From SZUA-442 sp963759175 (GTDB lineage: Bacteria; Actinomycetota; Acidimicrobiia; Spongiisociales; UBA5794), in NCBI GenBank assembly GCA_963759175.1, contig CAVWXP010000010.1, positions 496,001-560,000 of the forward strand: a stretch of DNA of 64,000 nucleotides, given 5' to 3'. Position numbers and translations under genes: made by a program. Under the pieces are notes generated by a model. It searched no databases. It was given only the letters and a program-made list of their open reading frames with translations, and was not told where the DNA came from. Shown in pieces: positions 25,655 to 33,923 of this stretch; the stretch's first letter is position 1; the number at the start of each line of letters is the position of its first letter.

Positions 25655-27169
25655 TCAACCGAACTCGATGCCCTGGGCGAGGGGCAGATCCTTCGACCAG
25701 TTGATCGTCACGGTCTGACGTCGCATGTACGCCTTCCATGAGTCAGATCCAGCCTCTCGGCCTCCTCCGGTCTCCTTCTCACCACCGAATGCGCCGCCGA
25801 TCTCGGCACCCGACGTACCGATGTTGACGTTGGCGATGCCGCAATCGGAGCCCTCGGCCGACAAGAAGCGCTCGGAACTGCGTACCGAGTCCGTGAATAT
25901 CGCGGAGGACAGACCCTGGGGAACGCCGTTCTGGACCGCGATCGCCTCGTCGAGCGAGCCGACTTCGATGATGTACATCAGCGGTCCGAAGGTCTCGTCC
26001 TGCACGATGGGGGCATCCGACGGTATGCGCACGAGGGTCGGTTCGAAGAAGTACCCGGCCCGATCGACCTCGGCACCTCCCGCGAGCACCTCGCCTCCCT
26101 GCTCCACGGCGATCGCGATGGCCGCTTTCGTCGTCTCCACGGCGTTCCCATCGATGAGCGGTCCAACGAGCGTGCCGGCATCGAGGGGGTCGCCGATGGG
26201 GATGGTGCCGTATGCCTCGATGAGCCTCTCCGTGAGGGGCTCGATGATGTCCGAGTGCACGATCAACCTGCGTAGGGACGTGCAGCGCTGCCCGGTCGTC
26301 CCGGCGGCGGCGAACAGGGCCGCACGGACGGTGAGCTCGATGTCGGCATCGTCCATGACGACGATGGCGTTGTTCCCACCGAGCTCGAGCAGCGACCGAC
26401 CGAGACGCGATGCCACCTGGGTGCCCACCTGGCGGCCCATCCGGACGGACCCGGTGGCCGAGATGAGCGGGAGGCGTTCATCGGCGACCATCGCTGCCCC
26501 GACGGGATCGACGTCACCGACCGTCAGGTTGAACACACCCTCGAAGCCTGAACCGTCCATGACCTCGTGGCAGATGTTCTGCACCGCAACGGCGCACAGA
26601 GGCGTGAGGTGGGACGGTTTCCAGATCGTCGAATCGCCACAGACGGCAGCGATGAACGCGTTCCACGACCACACCGCCACGGGGAAGTTGAACGCCGAGA
26701 TGATCCCGACCGGTCCCAGTGGATGCCACTGCTCGTACATGCGGTGCCGCGGACGCTCGGATGCGATCGTGAGCCCGTAGAGCTGGCGCGACAGGCCGAC
26801 GGAGAAGTCGGCGATGTCGATCATCTCCTGCACCTCACCCTCGCCCTCGGCGCGGATCTTGCCCATCTCCATCGCAACGAGGGCGCCGAGTGGTTCCTTG
26901 TAGGTCCGCAACGCATCGCCGATCGCGCGTACGTACTGACCACGGACCGGAGCCGGGATCATGCGCCACTCGGTGAAGGCCTCCTGGGCTGCCGTCACGG
27001 CGGCCTCGTAGTCGGCGATGTCCGCCTCCCTGACGGTGGCGATGACCTCCTCGGTGGTCGGATCGATCGAGGGCAGCTGCGGGCCGCTTCCCTCGCGCCA
27101 TCCACCGGCGTAGGCGCCGGATGTCGTCGGTGCGATGGCGAGTGCGTCGAGCACGGCATCACGATTCAT
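25655..27169 (-). CDS. ALDH7-family aldehyde dehydrogenase (aminoadipate-semialdehyde / piperideine-6-carboxylate type)
   Basis: A 504-residue NAD-dependent aldehyde dehydrogenase. The catalytic Cys is in TTGQRCTSLRRL and the Glu in LLELGGNNAIVVMDDAD. The antiquitin (ALDH7) signature NIGTSGAEIGGAFGGEKETG followed by GREAGSDSWKAYMRRQTVTI near the C-terminus is clear. ALDH7 enzymes oxidise alpha-aminoadipate semialdehyde in lysine breakdown and also betaine or lipid aldehydes in some organisms. GAGGAGG sits a few bases before ATG 27169. It lies between RidA (25 bases upstream, same strand) and galM, so a RidA-ALDH7-galM transcript is likely. No lysine-degradation gene is next to it, so the substrate is left open. 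Confidence 0.9.
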   Translation of the reverse strand: MNRDAVLDALAIAPTTSGAYAGGWREGSGPQLPSIDPTTEEVIATVREADIADYEAAVTAAQEAFTEWRMIPAPVRGQYVRAIGDALRTYKEPLGALVAMEMGKIRAEGEGEVQEMIDIADFSVGLSRQLYGLTIASERPRHRMYEQWHPLGPVGIISAFNFPVAVWSWNAFIAAVCGDSTIWKPSHLTPLCAVAVQNICHEVMDGSGFEGVFNLTVGDVDPVGAAMVADERLPLISATGSVRMGRQVGTQVASRLGRSLLELGGNNAIVVMDDADIELTVRAALFAAAGTTGQRCTSLRRLIVHSDIIEPLTERLIEAYGTIPIGDPLDAGTLVGPLIDGNAVETTKAAIAIAVEQGGEVLAGGAEVDRAGYFFEPTLVRIPSDAPIVQDETFGPLMYIIEVGSLDEAIAVQNGVPQGLSSAIFTDSVRSSERFLSAEGSDCGIANVNIGTSGAEIGGAFGGEKETGGGREAGSDSWKAYMRRQTVTINWSKDLPLAQGIEFG

Positions 27170-27194
27170 GGGAGCCTCCTCACGGGTGGAACGG

Positions 27195-27575
27195 TCAGCG
27201 GGCTGCGATGCACTCGATCTCGATGGAGAACCCTCCGGGGAGTGCCGATGCCTCGACCGTCGATCGGGCAGGTTTCGACATGCCGACGTACTCGCCGTAC
27301 ACGGCGTTGACGGCGGCGAAATCGGACATGTCGGTCAGGAAGATCGTCGTCTTGACGATGTCGTCGTACCCGAGTCCGACATCATCGAGGACCGCACCGA
27401 TGTTGCGCATCACCTGGTGGGTCTGATCGGCGATGTCGCCGGTCACGGCGGACCCGGTCGCGGGATCGATGGGCACCGATCCCGAGCAGAACACCAGACC
27501 ATGGGCTTCCGTGGCGATGGAATACGGTCCGAGCGGCTCGGGACCCGACGGCGCGTGCAGGATGGTCTTGGGCAT
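27195..27575 (-). CDS. ridA: RidA-family enamine/imine deaminase
   Basis: A 126-residue RidA/YjgF/YER057c/UK114 protein that hydrolyses reactive enamines and imines formed by PLP enzymes. The ring-forming trimer protein has the active-site Arg in ARSTVEASALPGG and the Glu in FSIEIECIAAR, which mark the true RidA subgroup. It begins MPKTILHAPSGPEPLGPYS with ATG at 27575 and GGAAGG upstream; the frame is open to 27605 but the added residues are not family-like. First gene of the presumed RidA-ALDH7-galM unit. The 154 bases between it and the erpA end carry nothing I can identify. Confidence 0.92.
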   Translation of the reverse strand: MPKTILHAPSGPEPLGPYSIATEAHGLVFCSGSVPIDPATGSAVTGDIADQTHQVMRNIGAVLDDVGLGYDDIVKTTIFLTDMSDFAAVNAVYGEYVGMSKPARSTVEASALPGGFSIEIECIAAR

Positions 27576-27729
27576 GGGATCCTTCCCGATCGGTGATCCC
27601 CTCATTGTCGCGCGCGAACCGACGCTGTGGGGACGAGGAACGACCCTGGATCACTCGAACTGTGGGCTGGAGTGCCCGGATCCGGTCACTGGAACCCTGG
27701 GTTCGGGTGTTGGGGAAGGACGGAAGCCG

Positions 27730-28080
27730 TCAGCAGAAGCTCTTGCCGCAGCCGCAGCCGCCCGTGGCGGTGGGATTGTCGATGGCGAAACCGGAGCCCT
27801 GGAGCCCGCTGTCGCGGAAGTCGATGATCGCACCGTTGACCATCTCGACGCTCTGGGCATCGACCACGACCCGCACGCCATCCGTCTCGTTGACGATATC
27901 GGTCGGGTCGACGACCGAGTCGAAGAACATGTCGTAGGCATAGCCCGAACAACCCGATCGCTTCACACCGAGGCGGAGGACCATCTCCTGGTTCTCGGCC
28001 TCCATGAGTGCCTTGACCTTGGCAGCGGCATCGGGGCTGAGCGTCACGCCTTCGATCTTGGTGGTCTCGGGAGCGGTCAT
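27730..28080 (-). CDS. erpA: A-type iron-sulfur cluster carrier (ErpA/IscA family)
   Basis: A 116-residue A-type carrier that delivers Fe-S clusters to apoproteins. The three conserved cysteines are in GVKRSGCSGYAYDM (first) and GGCGCGKSFC (second and third, followed by an extra terminal Cys). LSPDAAAKVKALM and GFAIDNPTATGGCGCG are also typical. ATG at 28080 has GGAGG at the right distance; the open frame further upstream to 28242 would run into the divergent mrp gene and is not used. ErpA against IscA or SufA cannot be told apart safely. It diverges from mrp, another Fe-S carrier, with about 100 bases between the starts. Confidence 0.9.
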   Translation of the reverse strand: MTAPETTKIEGVTLSPDAAAKVKALMEAENQEMVLRLGVKRSGCSGYAYDMFFDSVVDPTDIVNETDGVRVVVDAQSVEMVNGAIIDFRDSGLQGSGFAIDNPTATGGCGCGKSFC

Positions 28081-28182
28081 GGTGCCTCCGTCGGTCGCGT
28101 TGGGCTGCCGATGATAGGCCGCCCGCGTCGATGGTTGTACGAATCGTGAATCGCATGTTGCCGGTTCGATAACCTCGTGGCC

Positions 28183-29328
28183 ATGGTGAATGAAGCGGAC
28201 ATCCGGGCCACGTTGGCCAACGTCATCGACCCTGAGCTCCACGCCGACATCGTGGATCTCGGCATGGTCGGCGACGTCGTGGTGTCGGGGGACTCCGTCC
28301 GGATCGGACTCGCCCTGACGATCGCATCATGTCCGATGCGCGGCCAGATCGAATCCGACATCGAACGCAGGGTCGGGGCGCTCCCCGGCGTGGCGACCGT
28401 CGACATCCACACGACGGTCATGTCCCAGGAGCAGCGGTCGACGCTCATGGAGCGGGCACGCCTACGTGCCAGGGAGCACGCGGCACCGACCGCCGTGGAC
28501 ACCTCGACGCGTGTCATCGCCGTGAGCAGCGGCAAGGGCGGCGTCGGTAAGTCGTCCCTGTCGACGAACCTGGCCCTCGCCATTGCCGACCAGGGCCACT
28601 CCGTCGGCCTGCTCGATGCCGACATCTGGGGCTTCTCGACCCCCCGCATGCTCGGCGCGATGGATGTGCGGTTGACGGCAGGAGCCGACAAGCGGATCAG
28701 GCCGACCATCGCCCACGGACTGCATCTGGTGTCGACCGGACTTCTCATCGACGACGAGGACACCGCCCTCATGTGGCGTGGCCTCATGCTCTCGAAGGCC
28801 GTCGAGCAGTTCCTCAACGACGTGGCATGGCCATCGGACCTCGGGTATCTGGTGATCGACATGCCCCCCGGGACCGGCGATGTGCAGATGGCGCTGTCAC
28901 GCATGCTCCCGCAGGCGGAGATGATCGTCGTCACGACGCCCCAGCTCGCTGCCCAGAGGGTCGCTGCCCGCGTCGCTGACATGGCGCGTCGTTCCCACAT
29001 GCCCATCGTGGGGGTGATCGAGAACATGGCCGGATTCACGACGCCCGATGGTCAGCAGTTCGACATCTTCGGCACCGGAGGCGGAGCCTCGCTCGCCGAC
29101 GAACTCGGCGTGCCGTTGCTCGCATCCGTGCCGATCGATCCGCGCGTTGCGGTGGGTGCCGATGCCGGGACCCCGATCGTCGTCGATCAGCCGGACGCCC
29201 CGGCGACCGTGGCCATCGTCGACGCAGCTCGCCGCGTCACCGAGATCCTGCCTCCGCTCGCCCTCGACAACTGCGTCGGCCGGCTCGGTGCGCTGCTGGC
29301 CGACCTGGACGCTCCGGCGACCACCTGA
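28183..29328 (+). CDS. mrp: Mrp/ApbC-type Fe-S cluster carrier ATPase
   Basis: A 381-residue P-loop ATPase of the Mrp/NBP35 family with an N-terminal MIP18-like domain (VIDPELHADIVDLGMVGDV and ASCPMRGQIESDI, residues 1-90) and a deviant Walker A SSGKGGVGKSSLSTNLA near residue 115, followed by LLDADIWGFSTPRMLG and the Walker B YLVIDMPPGTGDVQMAL. The CxxC metal site that follows IENM in ApbC of E. coli is missing here (AGFTTPDGQQFDIFGTGGG), as in many actinobacterial Mrp proteins. ATG at 28183 or GTG at 28177 can start it. It diverges from erpA, which fits a role in Fe-S transfer. Confidence 0.92.
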   Translation: MVNEADIRATLANVIDPELHADIVDLGMVGDVVVSGDSVRIGLALTIASCPMRGQIESDIERRVGALPGVATVDIHTTVMSQEQRSTLMERARLRAREHAAPTAVDTSTRVIAVSSGKGGVGKSSLSTNLALAIADQGHSVGLLDADIWGFSTPRMLGAMDVRLTAGADKRIRPTIAHGLHLVSTGLLIDDEDTALMWRGLMLSKAVEQFLNDVAWPSDLGYLVIDMPPGTGDVQMALSRMLPQAEMIVVTTPQLAAQRVAARVADMARRSHMPIVGVIENMAGFTTPDGQQFDIFGTGGGASLADELGVPLLASVPIDPRVAVGADAGTPIVVDQPDAPATVAIVDAARRVTEILPPLALDNCVGRLGALLADLDAPATT

Positions 29329-29331
29329 ACG

Positions 29332-30597
29332 TCAGCAGAGTGCCCTGACGAGGGGGTAGGGGTTCACCCAGTCACCGCCCGGAGGCGCGTACTGGAAGTG
29401 GAGGTGCGGAAGCCAATCCGGGGCGTTCCCGGACGACCCGTTCCCGCCGAGGAGGTCGCCGACGCCCACCCCCGTACCACTGCCGATGCCGTCGGCGATG
29501 TACTCGAGGTGTGCGTAGTAGTACCGGCTCCCGGACACCCCGGTGAGGTAGATGGACAGGCCACCGAGCGAGCTGTTGGAGGTGCGCGTCACGGTCCCTG
29601 ACTCGATCGCAACCAGTGGTGCATTGCGGGCAGACACCATGTCCACACCCTTGTGGCTTCGCCCACCCGATCGCGGCGCTCCCCACGTGTCGGAGAAGGA
29701 GGTGGCGGCGTTCACGGGACACGCCTTGCCATCGGTGGTCACGGGAGGGGCTGCCGTCGGAACGGTGGTCGTGGTCGTGGTCGCTGGCGGAGCAGTCGTG
29801 GTGGTCGACGGTTCAGCGGTCGTGGTCGTGGCCGCCGTGGACCCGCCGGTCGCATCATCAGTGGTTTGGGGGCTGGTTGTCGTCGTGGCGAGCGTCGTGG
29901 AGGTCGCCGCCGCTGCGGCGAGTTCCCTGGCGCGGCGCTCGGCTTCCTCGCGGCGTATCCGTTCCTGCTCCTCGCGCTGGCGACGAGCCTCTTCCTGCTG
30001 CTCGAACGCCGATGCGACGGAGACGTACTCGGCGTCGGCACGCGCGAGGGCCGCCCCGAGGTCCTCCGCGAGTACGGTCAGTTCGCCGACGATCGCCTCC
30101 TGATCCGTCAACGACCCGTCGAGGAGTCCCTGTTGCTCCACGTGGAGTGCCTCGGCGGTCTCGAGGCCTCGCAGCATCGCGATGTCGCGGGCGTTCATCA
30201 AGGCGTAGTACTCGCTCTGGACGGGGATGTCGGTGAAGCTCCGGGCCGTGAACACACGCTCCGTACCGAGGGTCCCGCCGCCGTTCATGTAACGCTCCTT
30301 GACCAGCTCCCTGACGGCGATCCGGCGTTCCCCGATCTCCTGCTCGAGGCGAGAGACCTCACGGGCGAGGTTCGAGATCCGTTCGCGCAGGAACTCCTCG
30401 TCAGCCATGGCCTGCTCGAACCTGGCCGTCATCTCCTCGAGCGAGGCGCTGGCGGCGCGACGACGTTCCAAGGCGTCCTCGACGTCGGTTGGGGTCAGGT
30501 TGCCCTGTGCCCGTGCGGTGTCCCCGACGAGGTTGGACGTTGGGATGACCATGGCGGCGATCAGCGCCGCGACGATGACGAAACGGTTCCGCATCAC
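29332..30597 (-). CDS. Exported M23 peptidase with coiled coil and Thr-rich linker
   Basis: A 421-residue cell-wall hydrolase of the EnvC/NlpD type. Order: signal peptide (MRNRFVIVAALIAAMVIPTS), a long coiled coil (about residues 35-240, with REEQERIRREEAERRAREL), a Thr/Ser/Pro linker, and an M23 domain from about residue 310. The zinc site shows HKGVDMVSA (His and Asp) and HLHFQYAPP (HxH), so the peptidase is likely active. M23 enzymes cut peptidoglycan cross-bridges or activate amidases at division. Two ATGs open the frame at 30597/30594. The stop is 3 bases from the convergent mrp stop, and the gene sits 4 bases after the MBL-fold gene on the same strand, so it is probably the last gene of that operon. 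Confidence 0.88.
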   Translation of the reverse strand: MMRNRFVIVAALIAAMVIPTSNLVGDTARAQGNLTPTDVEDALERRRAASASLEEMTARFEQAMADEEFLRERISNLAREVSRLEQEIGERRIAVRELVKERYMNGGGTLGTERVFTARSFTDIPVQSEYYALMNARDIAMLRGLETAEALHVEQQGLLDGSLTDQEAIVGELTVLAEDLGAALARADAEYVSVASAFEQQEEARRQREEQERIRREEAERRARELAAAAATSTTLATTTTSPQTTDDATGGSTAATTTTAEPSTTTTAPPATTTTTTVPTAAPPVTTDGKACPVNAATSFSDTWGAPRSGGRSHKGVDMVSARNAPLVAIESGTVTRTSNSSLGGLSIYLTGVSGSRYYYAHLEYIADGIGSGTGVGVGDLLGGNGSSGNAPDWLPHLHFQYAPPGGDWVNPYPLVRALC

Positions 30598-30601
30598 ACC
30601 C

Positions 30602-31372
30602 CTATCTCAGGCGGACCCTGGCTTGCTCCGTTCGGTCGTCGTCGAACCATACCGCTCCATCCCTCGAAAGCTTGCCGAGCTGCACGGCGACCTGATGAAC
30701 CGCCGCAGGTCGCAGGCCAGCCGGGATCCCCACGTACACGACATCGACGAGGTCGCCGACGGTCAGGGCGCCTTCAGCGATCGCGGCGAGGATCTGGCGT
30801 TCTCGCTCGAGGCGATGGTCGATGTAGGCGGCGATCGCCGCACCGGCGTCGTCGATCGCATCACCGTGTCCGGGTTCGATGCGGTGGGCCCCGATGTCGC
30901 GCACCCGGTACAGGCTCTCGAGGTAATCGGAGGCATCCTCGATGATCACCGTCGATCCCTCCATGATGTGGTCCCCCGTGAAGAGCACGCCCTCGAGGAG
31001 GAAACACAGATGGTCTGGGGTGTGCCCCGGGGTGTGCACCGCCGCCAGTGAGGATGCGCCGAAGCGGATCACTCCCGCGTCCGCAATCCGCTGGTCGGGA
31101 ACGAACTCGGGACCGGTGGCGAACCCGATGACGGGGACTCCGAGGGCATCGCCGAGGGGATTGGCGAGCGGTGCGTGATCGGGGTGGGTGTGGGTGACGG
31201 CGATCCCCACGGGCGTGTCGTCCCCTATGGCAGCGACGATGGCTGCCGCATGGGACGCAATGACCGGTCCGGGGTCGAGGATCAGGACCTCGCCGGCATC
31301 TCGGAGGAGGTAGGTGTTGGTGCCGGGACCGGTGTACATGCTGGGATTCGGGGCGAGCACCCGTTCGATCAT
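30602..31372 (-). CDS. MBL-fold metallohydrolase (LACTB2-like)
   Basis: A 256-residue metallo-beta-lactamase-fold hydrolase. The metal motif is VTHTHPDHAPLA (HxHxDH), followed by HTPGHTPDHLCFLLEG, FTGDHIMEG and the last His in IEPGHGDAI. A C-terminal winged-helix part (from about residue 185, HRLERERQILAAIAEGALTV) is of the BLACT_WH type found in LACTB2, an RNase-like member. It starts on ATG at 31372 overlapping the NUDIX gene stop as ATGA, so the two are translationally coupled. The substrate is not known; a nuclease or thioesterase is possible. Confidence 0.88.
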   Translation of the reverse strand: MIERVLAPNPSMYTGPGTNTYLLRDAGEVLILDPGPVIASHAAAIVAAIGDDTPVGIAVTHTHPDHAPLANPLGDALGVPVIGFATGPEFVPDQRIADAGVIRFGASSLAAVHTPGHTPDHLCFLLEGVLFTGDHIMEGSTVIIEDASDYLESLYRVRDIGAHRIEPGHGDAIDDAGAAIAAYIDHRLERERQILAAIAEGALTVGDLVDVVYVGIPAGLRPAAVHQVAVQLGKLSRDGAVWFDDDRTEQARVRLR

Positions 31373-32136
31373 CGCCCGCCCTTGAACTCGGCGGGGAGGT
31401 GACCGCCCTTGGCGATCACGGCCGCGAGGCGGCCGAGGATGTCAGGATCTGCCTGGTCGGCCTCGATGACGTCGAACAGGTCCTCGTCCGGCATGACGAT
31501 GCGGGCCTCATCGCTCGTCACGTACAGCCGCGGTTGCACCGGTGGGACGATCGCAAGGCTCCTCATCGTCACGGCGAGGCTCGAAGCCGAGGGTTCGGAG
31601 GCCAGGAGTTCGAGGATCTTCCGGGTCGGAAAAGCGACATCCCACTCCTGGTCCTGCTCGCGCCGCAATGCCTCCATCGGACCGACCCATGCCAGGTCCA
31701 CGAGCTCGTCGCCATCCACTGCACCGTCCACGGATCCGTCGATCGCCGCGAGGAAGAACCTCGTGTCGAAACGCAACGGGAACACCTCGGGCGTCACCCA
31801 ATTCGAGAAGTAGATCAACGCCCCGGGGTCAGGGGTGAACGGCGCTTCCGAGACGAAGGCGAATGCGTCGCGCACGCCGACCTGTTCGACCACGCCATCG
31901 GTGGTGAGCCACAACCCCACCTCTTCTCCGAGTTCGCGCAGGGCCGCGACCTGCCAGTCGTCGGCATCGCCGAACGAGGTCGGAGGATCGGCATCCTCGG
32001 GGTCGACGGCACCGCCTGGGAAGACCCAGGCGCTCGGCATGAATCGCGACGTGTGCGGTCGCTGCACCATGAGGACCTCGAGTTCGGGATTGTCACGGAC
32101 GAGGCAGACCGTCGAAGCCCTGCGATAGTCGCTCAC
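31369..32136 (-). CDS. NUDIX hydrolase
   Basis: A 255-residue NUDIX-fold protein. It starts with VSDYRRASTVCLVRDN and has FMPSAWVFPGGAVDPEDAD followed by a Nudix box core AALRELGEEVGLWL. The box is close to the G-x5-E-x7-REUxEExGU consensus with a longer insertion between the Gly and the RE element. The second half resembles the NUDT19/RppH-like acyl-CoA diphosphatase branch, with a long C-terminal part. I chose GTG at 32136, which overlaps the fxsA stop as GTGA; ATG at 32151 is an alternative. Middle gene of the fxsA-NUDIX-MBL operon. The substrate, CoA ester or nucleotide, is not determined. Confidence 0.85.
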   Translation of the reverse strand: MSDYRRASTVCLVRDNPELEVLMVQRPHTSRFMPSAWVFPGGAVDPEDADPPTSFGDADDWQVAALRELGEEVGLWLTTDGVVEQVGVRDAFAFVSEAPFTPDPGALIYFSNWVTPEVFPLRFDTRFFLAAIDGSVDGAVDGDELVDLAWVGPMEALRREQDQEWDVAFPTRKILELLASEPSASSLAVTMRSLAIVPPVQPRLYVTSDEARIVMPDEDLFDVIEADQADPDILGRLAAVIAKGGHLPAEFKGGR

Positions 32137-32531
32137 TTGATGACGATCCATCGACCGGCGACCCGATTGCCACCCCAGATCCGGAGGAACTCGCGCACGG
32201 ACGGAACCAGGAGCAGGAGGCCGACGACATCGGTCATGAAGCCGGGGGTCAACAGCAGCGCGCCCGCTACGAGGATCATCGCACCGTGGACCAGGGGCAC
32301 CGCCGGCACCGCACCTTGCGCGATCTCGGCGCGCAAGGTTGCCCAGGTGGCGCGACCCTGCTGGGAAACGAGCCACGAGCCAACGAAAGCCGTGACGACG
32401 ACCAGGGCGATCGTCGGCCAGATCCCGATGGCCGACCCGACGAGGGCGAACAGCGCGATCTCGGTGACCGGCACCGCTATGAACCCGATCAGCAACCATG
32501 TACGCAACCGCATGACCGCAAGGTAGGCCAT
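32133..32531 (-). CDS. fxsA: FxsA-family membrane protein
   Basis: A 132-residue FxsA protein with four hydrophobic segments: RTWLLIGFIAVPVTEIALFA, IGIWPTIALVVVTAFVGSWL, a short one at AVPLVHGAMILVAGALLL and one at TPGFMTDVVGLLLLVPSVR. The TPGFMTDVVGLLLL-x-P phrase is the family signature. FxsA in E. coli suppresses F exclusion of phage T7; its cellular role is poorly known. ATG at 32531 is used, with ATG at 32513 (MRLRTWLL) as a good alternative; neither has a clear ribosome site. It diverges from selA with about 45 bases between the starts. First gene of the fxsA-NUDIX-MBL operon. Confidence 0.88.
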   Translation of the reverse strand: MAYLAVMRLRTWLLIGFIAVPVTEIALFALVGSAIGIWPTIALVVVTAFVGSWLVSQQGRATWATLRAEIAQGAVPAVPLVHGAMILVAGALLLTPGFMTDVVGLLLLVPSVREFLRIWGGNRVAGRWIVIK

Positions 32532-32575
32532 CGAAAGGGTACCGACAACGCATGCCTCGGTACGCTGACGCCACC

Positions 32576-33922
32576 ATGGACATGCGGAGCCTCCCGTCGA
32601 CGGATGCACTCGCCGGCGAACTCGCCGGAGAGTATCCGCTGCTACCGGCGCCGGTCGTCGTGGAGGCCTGCCGCTCGGCGATCGCTCGTGCACGCTCCGA
32701 GCTCGCCGCGGGTTCTCCCGCGGACGCTGCCGCCACGGCACGCGAGATCCTCGGCGGGATCGAGGCGACCCGTCCGCGGCGGGTGATCAACGCCACCGGC
32801 GTCCTGTTGCACACGAACCTCGGTCGGGCACCCGTTCATCACGAGGCTGTCGCGGCGATGGCCGGCCTGGCCGAATCGTGGGGCAACGTCGAGGTCGACG
32901 TGCGGACGGGAAGACGTTCGCGTCGTAACGACTACCTCGCGAGGTTGCTCCCCCCGCTCACGGGCGCCGAAGCCGGCTTTGCCGTGAACAACAACGCCGG
33001 AGCGTTGCTGCTCGCACTCGCCTCGGTCGCCGGAGGGGGCGGGAGGGTCGCCGTATCGAGGGGGGAGCTGATCGAGATCGGGGGGTCGTTCCGGCTGCCC
33101 GAACTCATGGCCTCGAGTGGCGCACAGCTCGTCGAGGTGGGGACCACGAACCGCACCCGGATCCAGGACTTCGCCGATGTCGTCGACTCGGTCGATGCGG
33201 TCCTGAAGGTGCACCCATCGAACTACCGGATCGACGGATTCGCCGAGGAGGCATCCGCGGATGACCTCGCACAGCTCGCCTCCCGAGCCGAAGTGGCGTT
33301 CATCTACGACGTCGGTAGCGGACTCGTCGACGCCACGACACCATGGATCCCTTCGGGTCCGCCTCCATGGCTCGAGGACGAGCCCGGTGTCGCCCAGGCA
33401 GTTCGCACGGGGGCCGATCTCGTCCTCTTCTCGGGTGACAAACTCCTTGGCGGCCCCCAGGCCGGTGTGATCGTGGGCACCGCTGCCGCCGTGCACCGCG
33501 CCGAGGTCCATCCCATGGCCCGGGCGCTGCGACTCGACGGAGGCACCATCGCCGCCCTTGCTGTGACCCTCCAGCTGTACCTGGACCAACGAGTGCTCTC
33601 CATCCCGTTCTGGCGCATGGCGACCGCCACACCCGAAGAAGTCTTCGCTCGTGCGGCCGCGGTCGCCGAGGGGCTGGCGACACTCTCGGTGGAGGCTGTC
33701 GATTCCGTGCCGGGCGCCGGTTCTGTGCCAGGGAGAACCATCCCCTCGTTCGCTGTGTGCATCCCCGGCGACCCCGACCGGACATGGGCACGACTCGCCT
33801 CGGATCACGATTGGCCGATCATCGGTACCCGGCGGGACGGGTCCACGTGGCTCGATCTGCGGTCGGTGGCACCCGAGGACGACGCACGGGTCCGATCGAC
33901 GCTCGAGCGGGCCCTCGCCTGA
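32576..33922 (+). CDS. selA: L-seryl-tRNA(Sec) selenium transferase
   Basis: A 448-residue PLP enzyme that converts seryl-tRNA(Sec) to selenocysteyl-tRNA(Sec) with selenophosphate. N-terminal LLPAPVVVEACRSAI, then RRVINATGVLLHTNLGRAPV, the VNNNAGALLLAL stretch, SRGELIEIGGSFRLPELMAS, EVGTTNRTRI, and the PLP lysine in LFSGDKLLGGPQAGVIVG are all diagnostic. ATG at 32576 gives MDMRSLPSTDALAGEL; 32582 is an alternative. selB follows after one base. No selD or selC (tRNA-Sec) was found in the window, so the rest of the pathway must lie elsewhere. The genome therefore should encode at least one selenoprotein. Confidence 0.95.
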   Translation: MDMRSLPSTDALAGELAGEYPLLPAPVVVEACRSAIARARSELAAGSPADAAATAREILGGIEATRPRRVINATGVLLHTNLGRAPVHHEAVAAMAGLAESWGNVEVDVRTGRRSRRNDYLARLLPPLTGAEAGFAVNNNAGALLLALASVAGGGGRVAVSRGELIEIGGSFRLPELMASSGAQLVEVGTTNRTRIQDFADVVDSVDAVLKVHPSNYRIDGFAEEASADDLAQLASRAEVAFIYDVGSGLVDATTPWIPSGPPPWLEDEPGVAQAVRTGADLVLFSGDKLLGGPQAGVIVGTAAAVHRAEVHPMARALRLDGGTIAALAVTLQLYLDQRVLSIPFWRMATATPEEVFARAAAVAEGLATLSVEAVDSVPGAGSVPGRTIPSFAVCIPGDPDRTWARLASDHDWPIIGTRRDGSTWLDLRSVAPEDDARVRSTLERALA

Positions 33923-33923
33923 C

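Noticed and set aside
24409..25704. 431-codon open frame on the plus strand opposite galM
   Set aside because: Shadow of galM; composition is driven by the third-position GC of the real gene.
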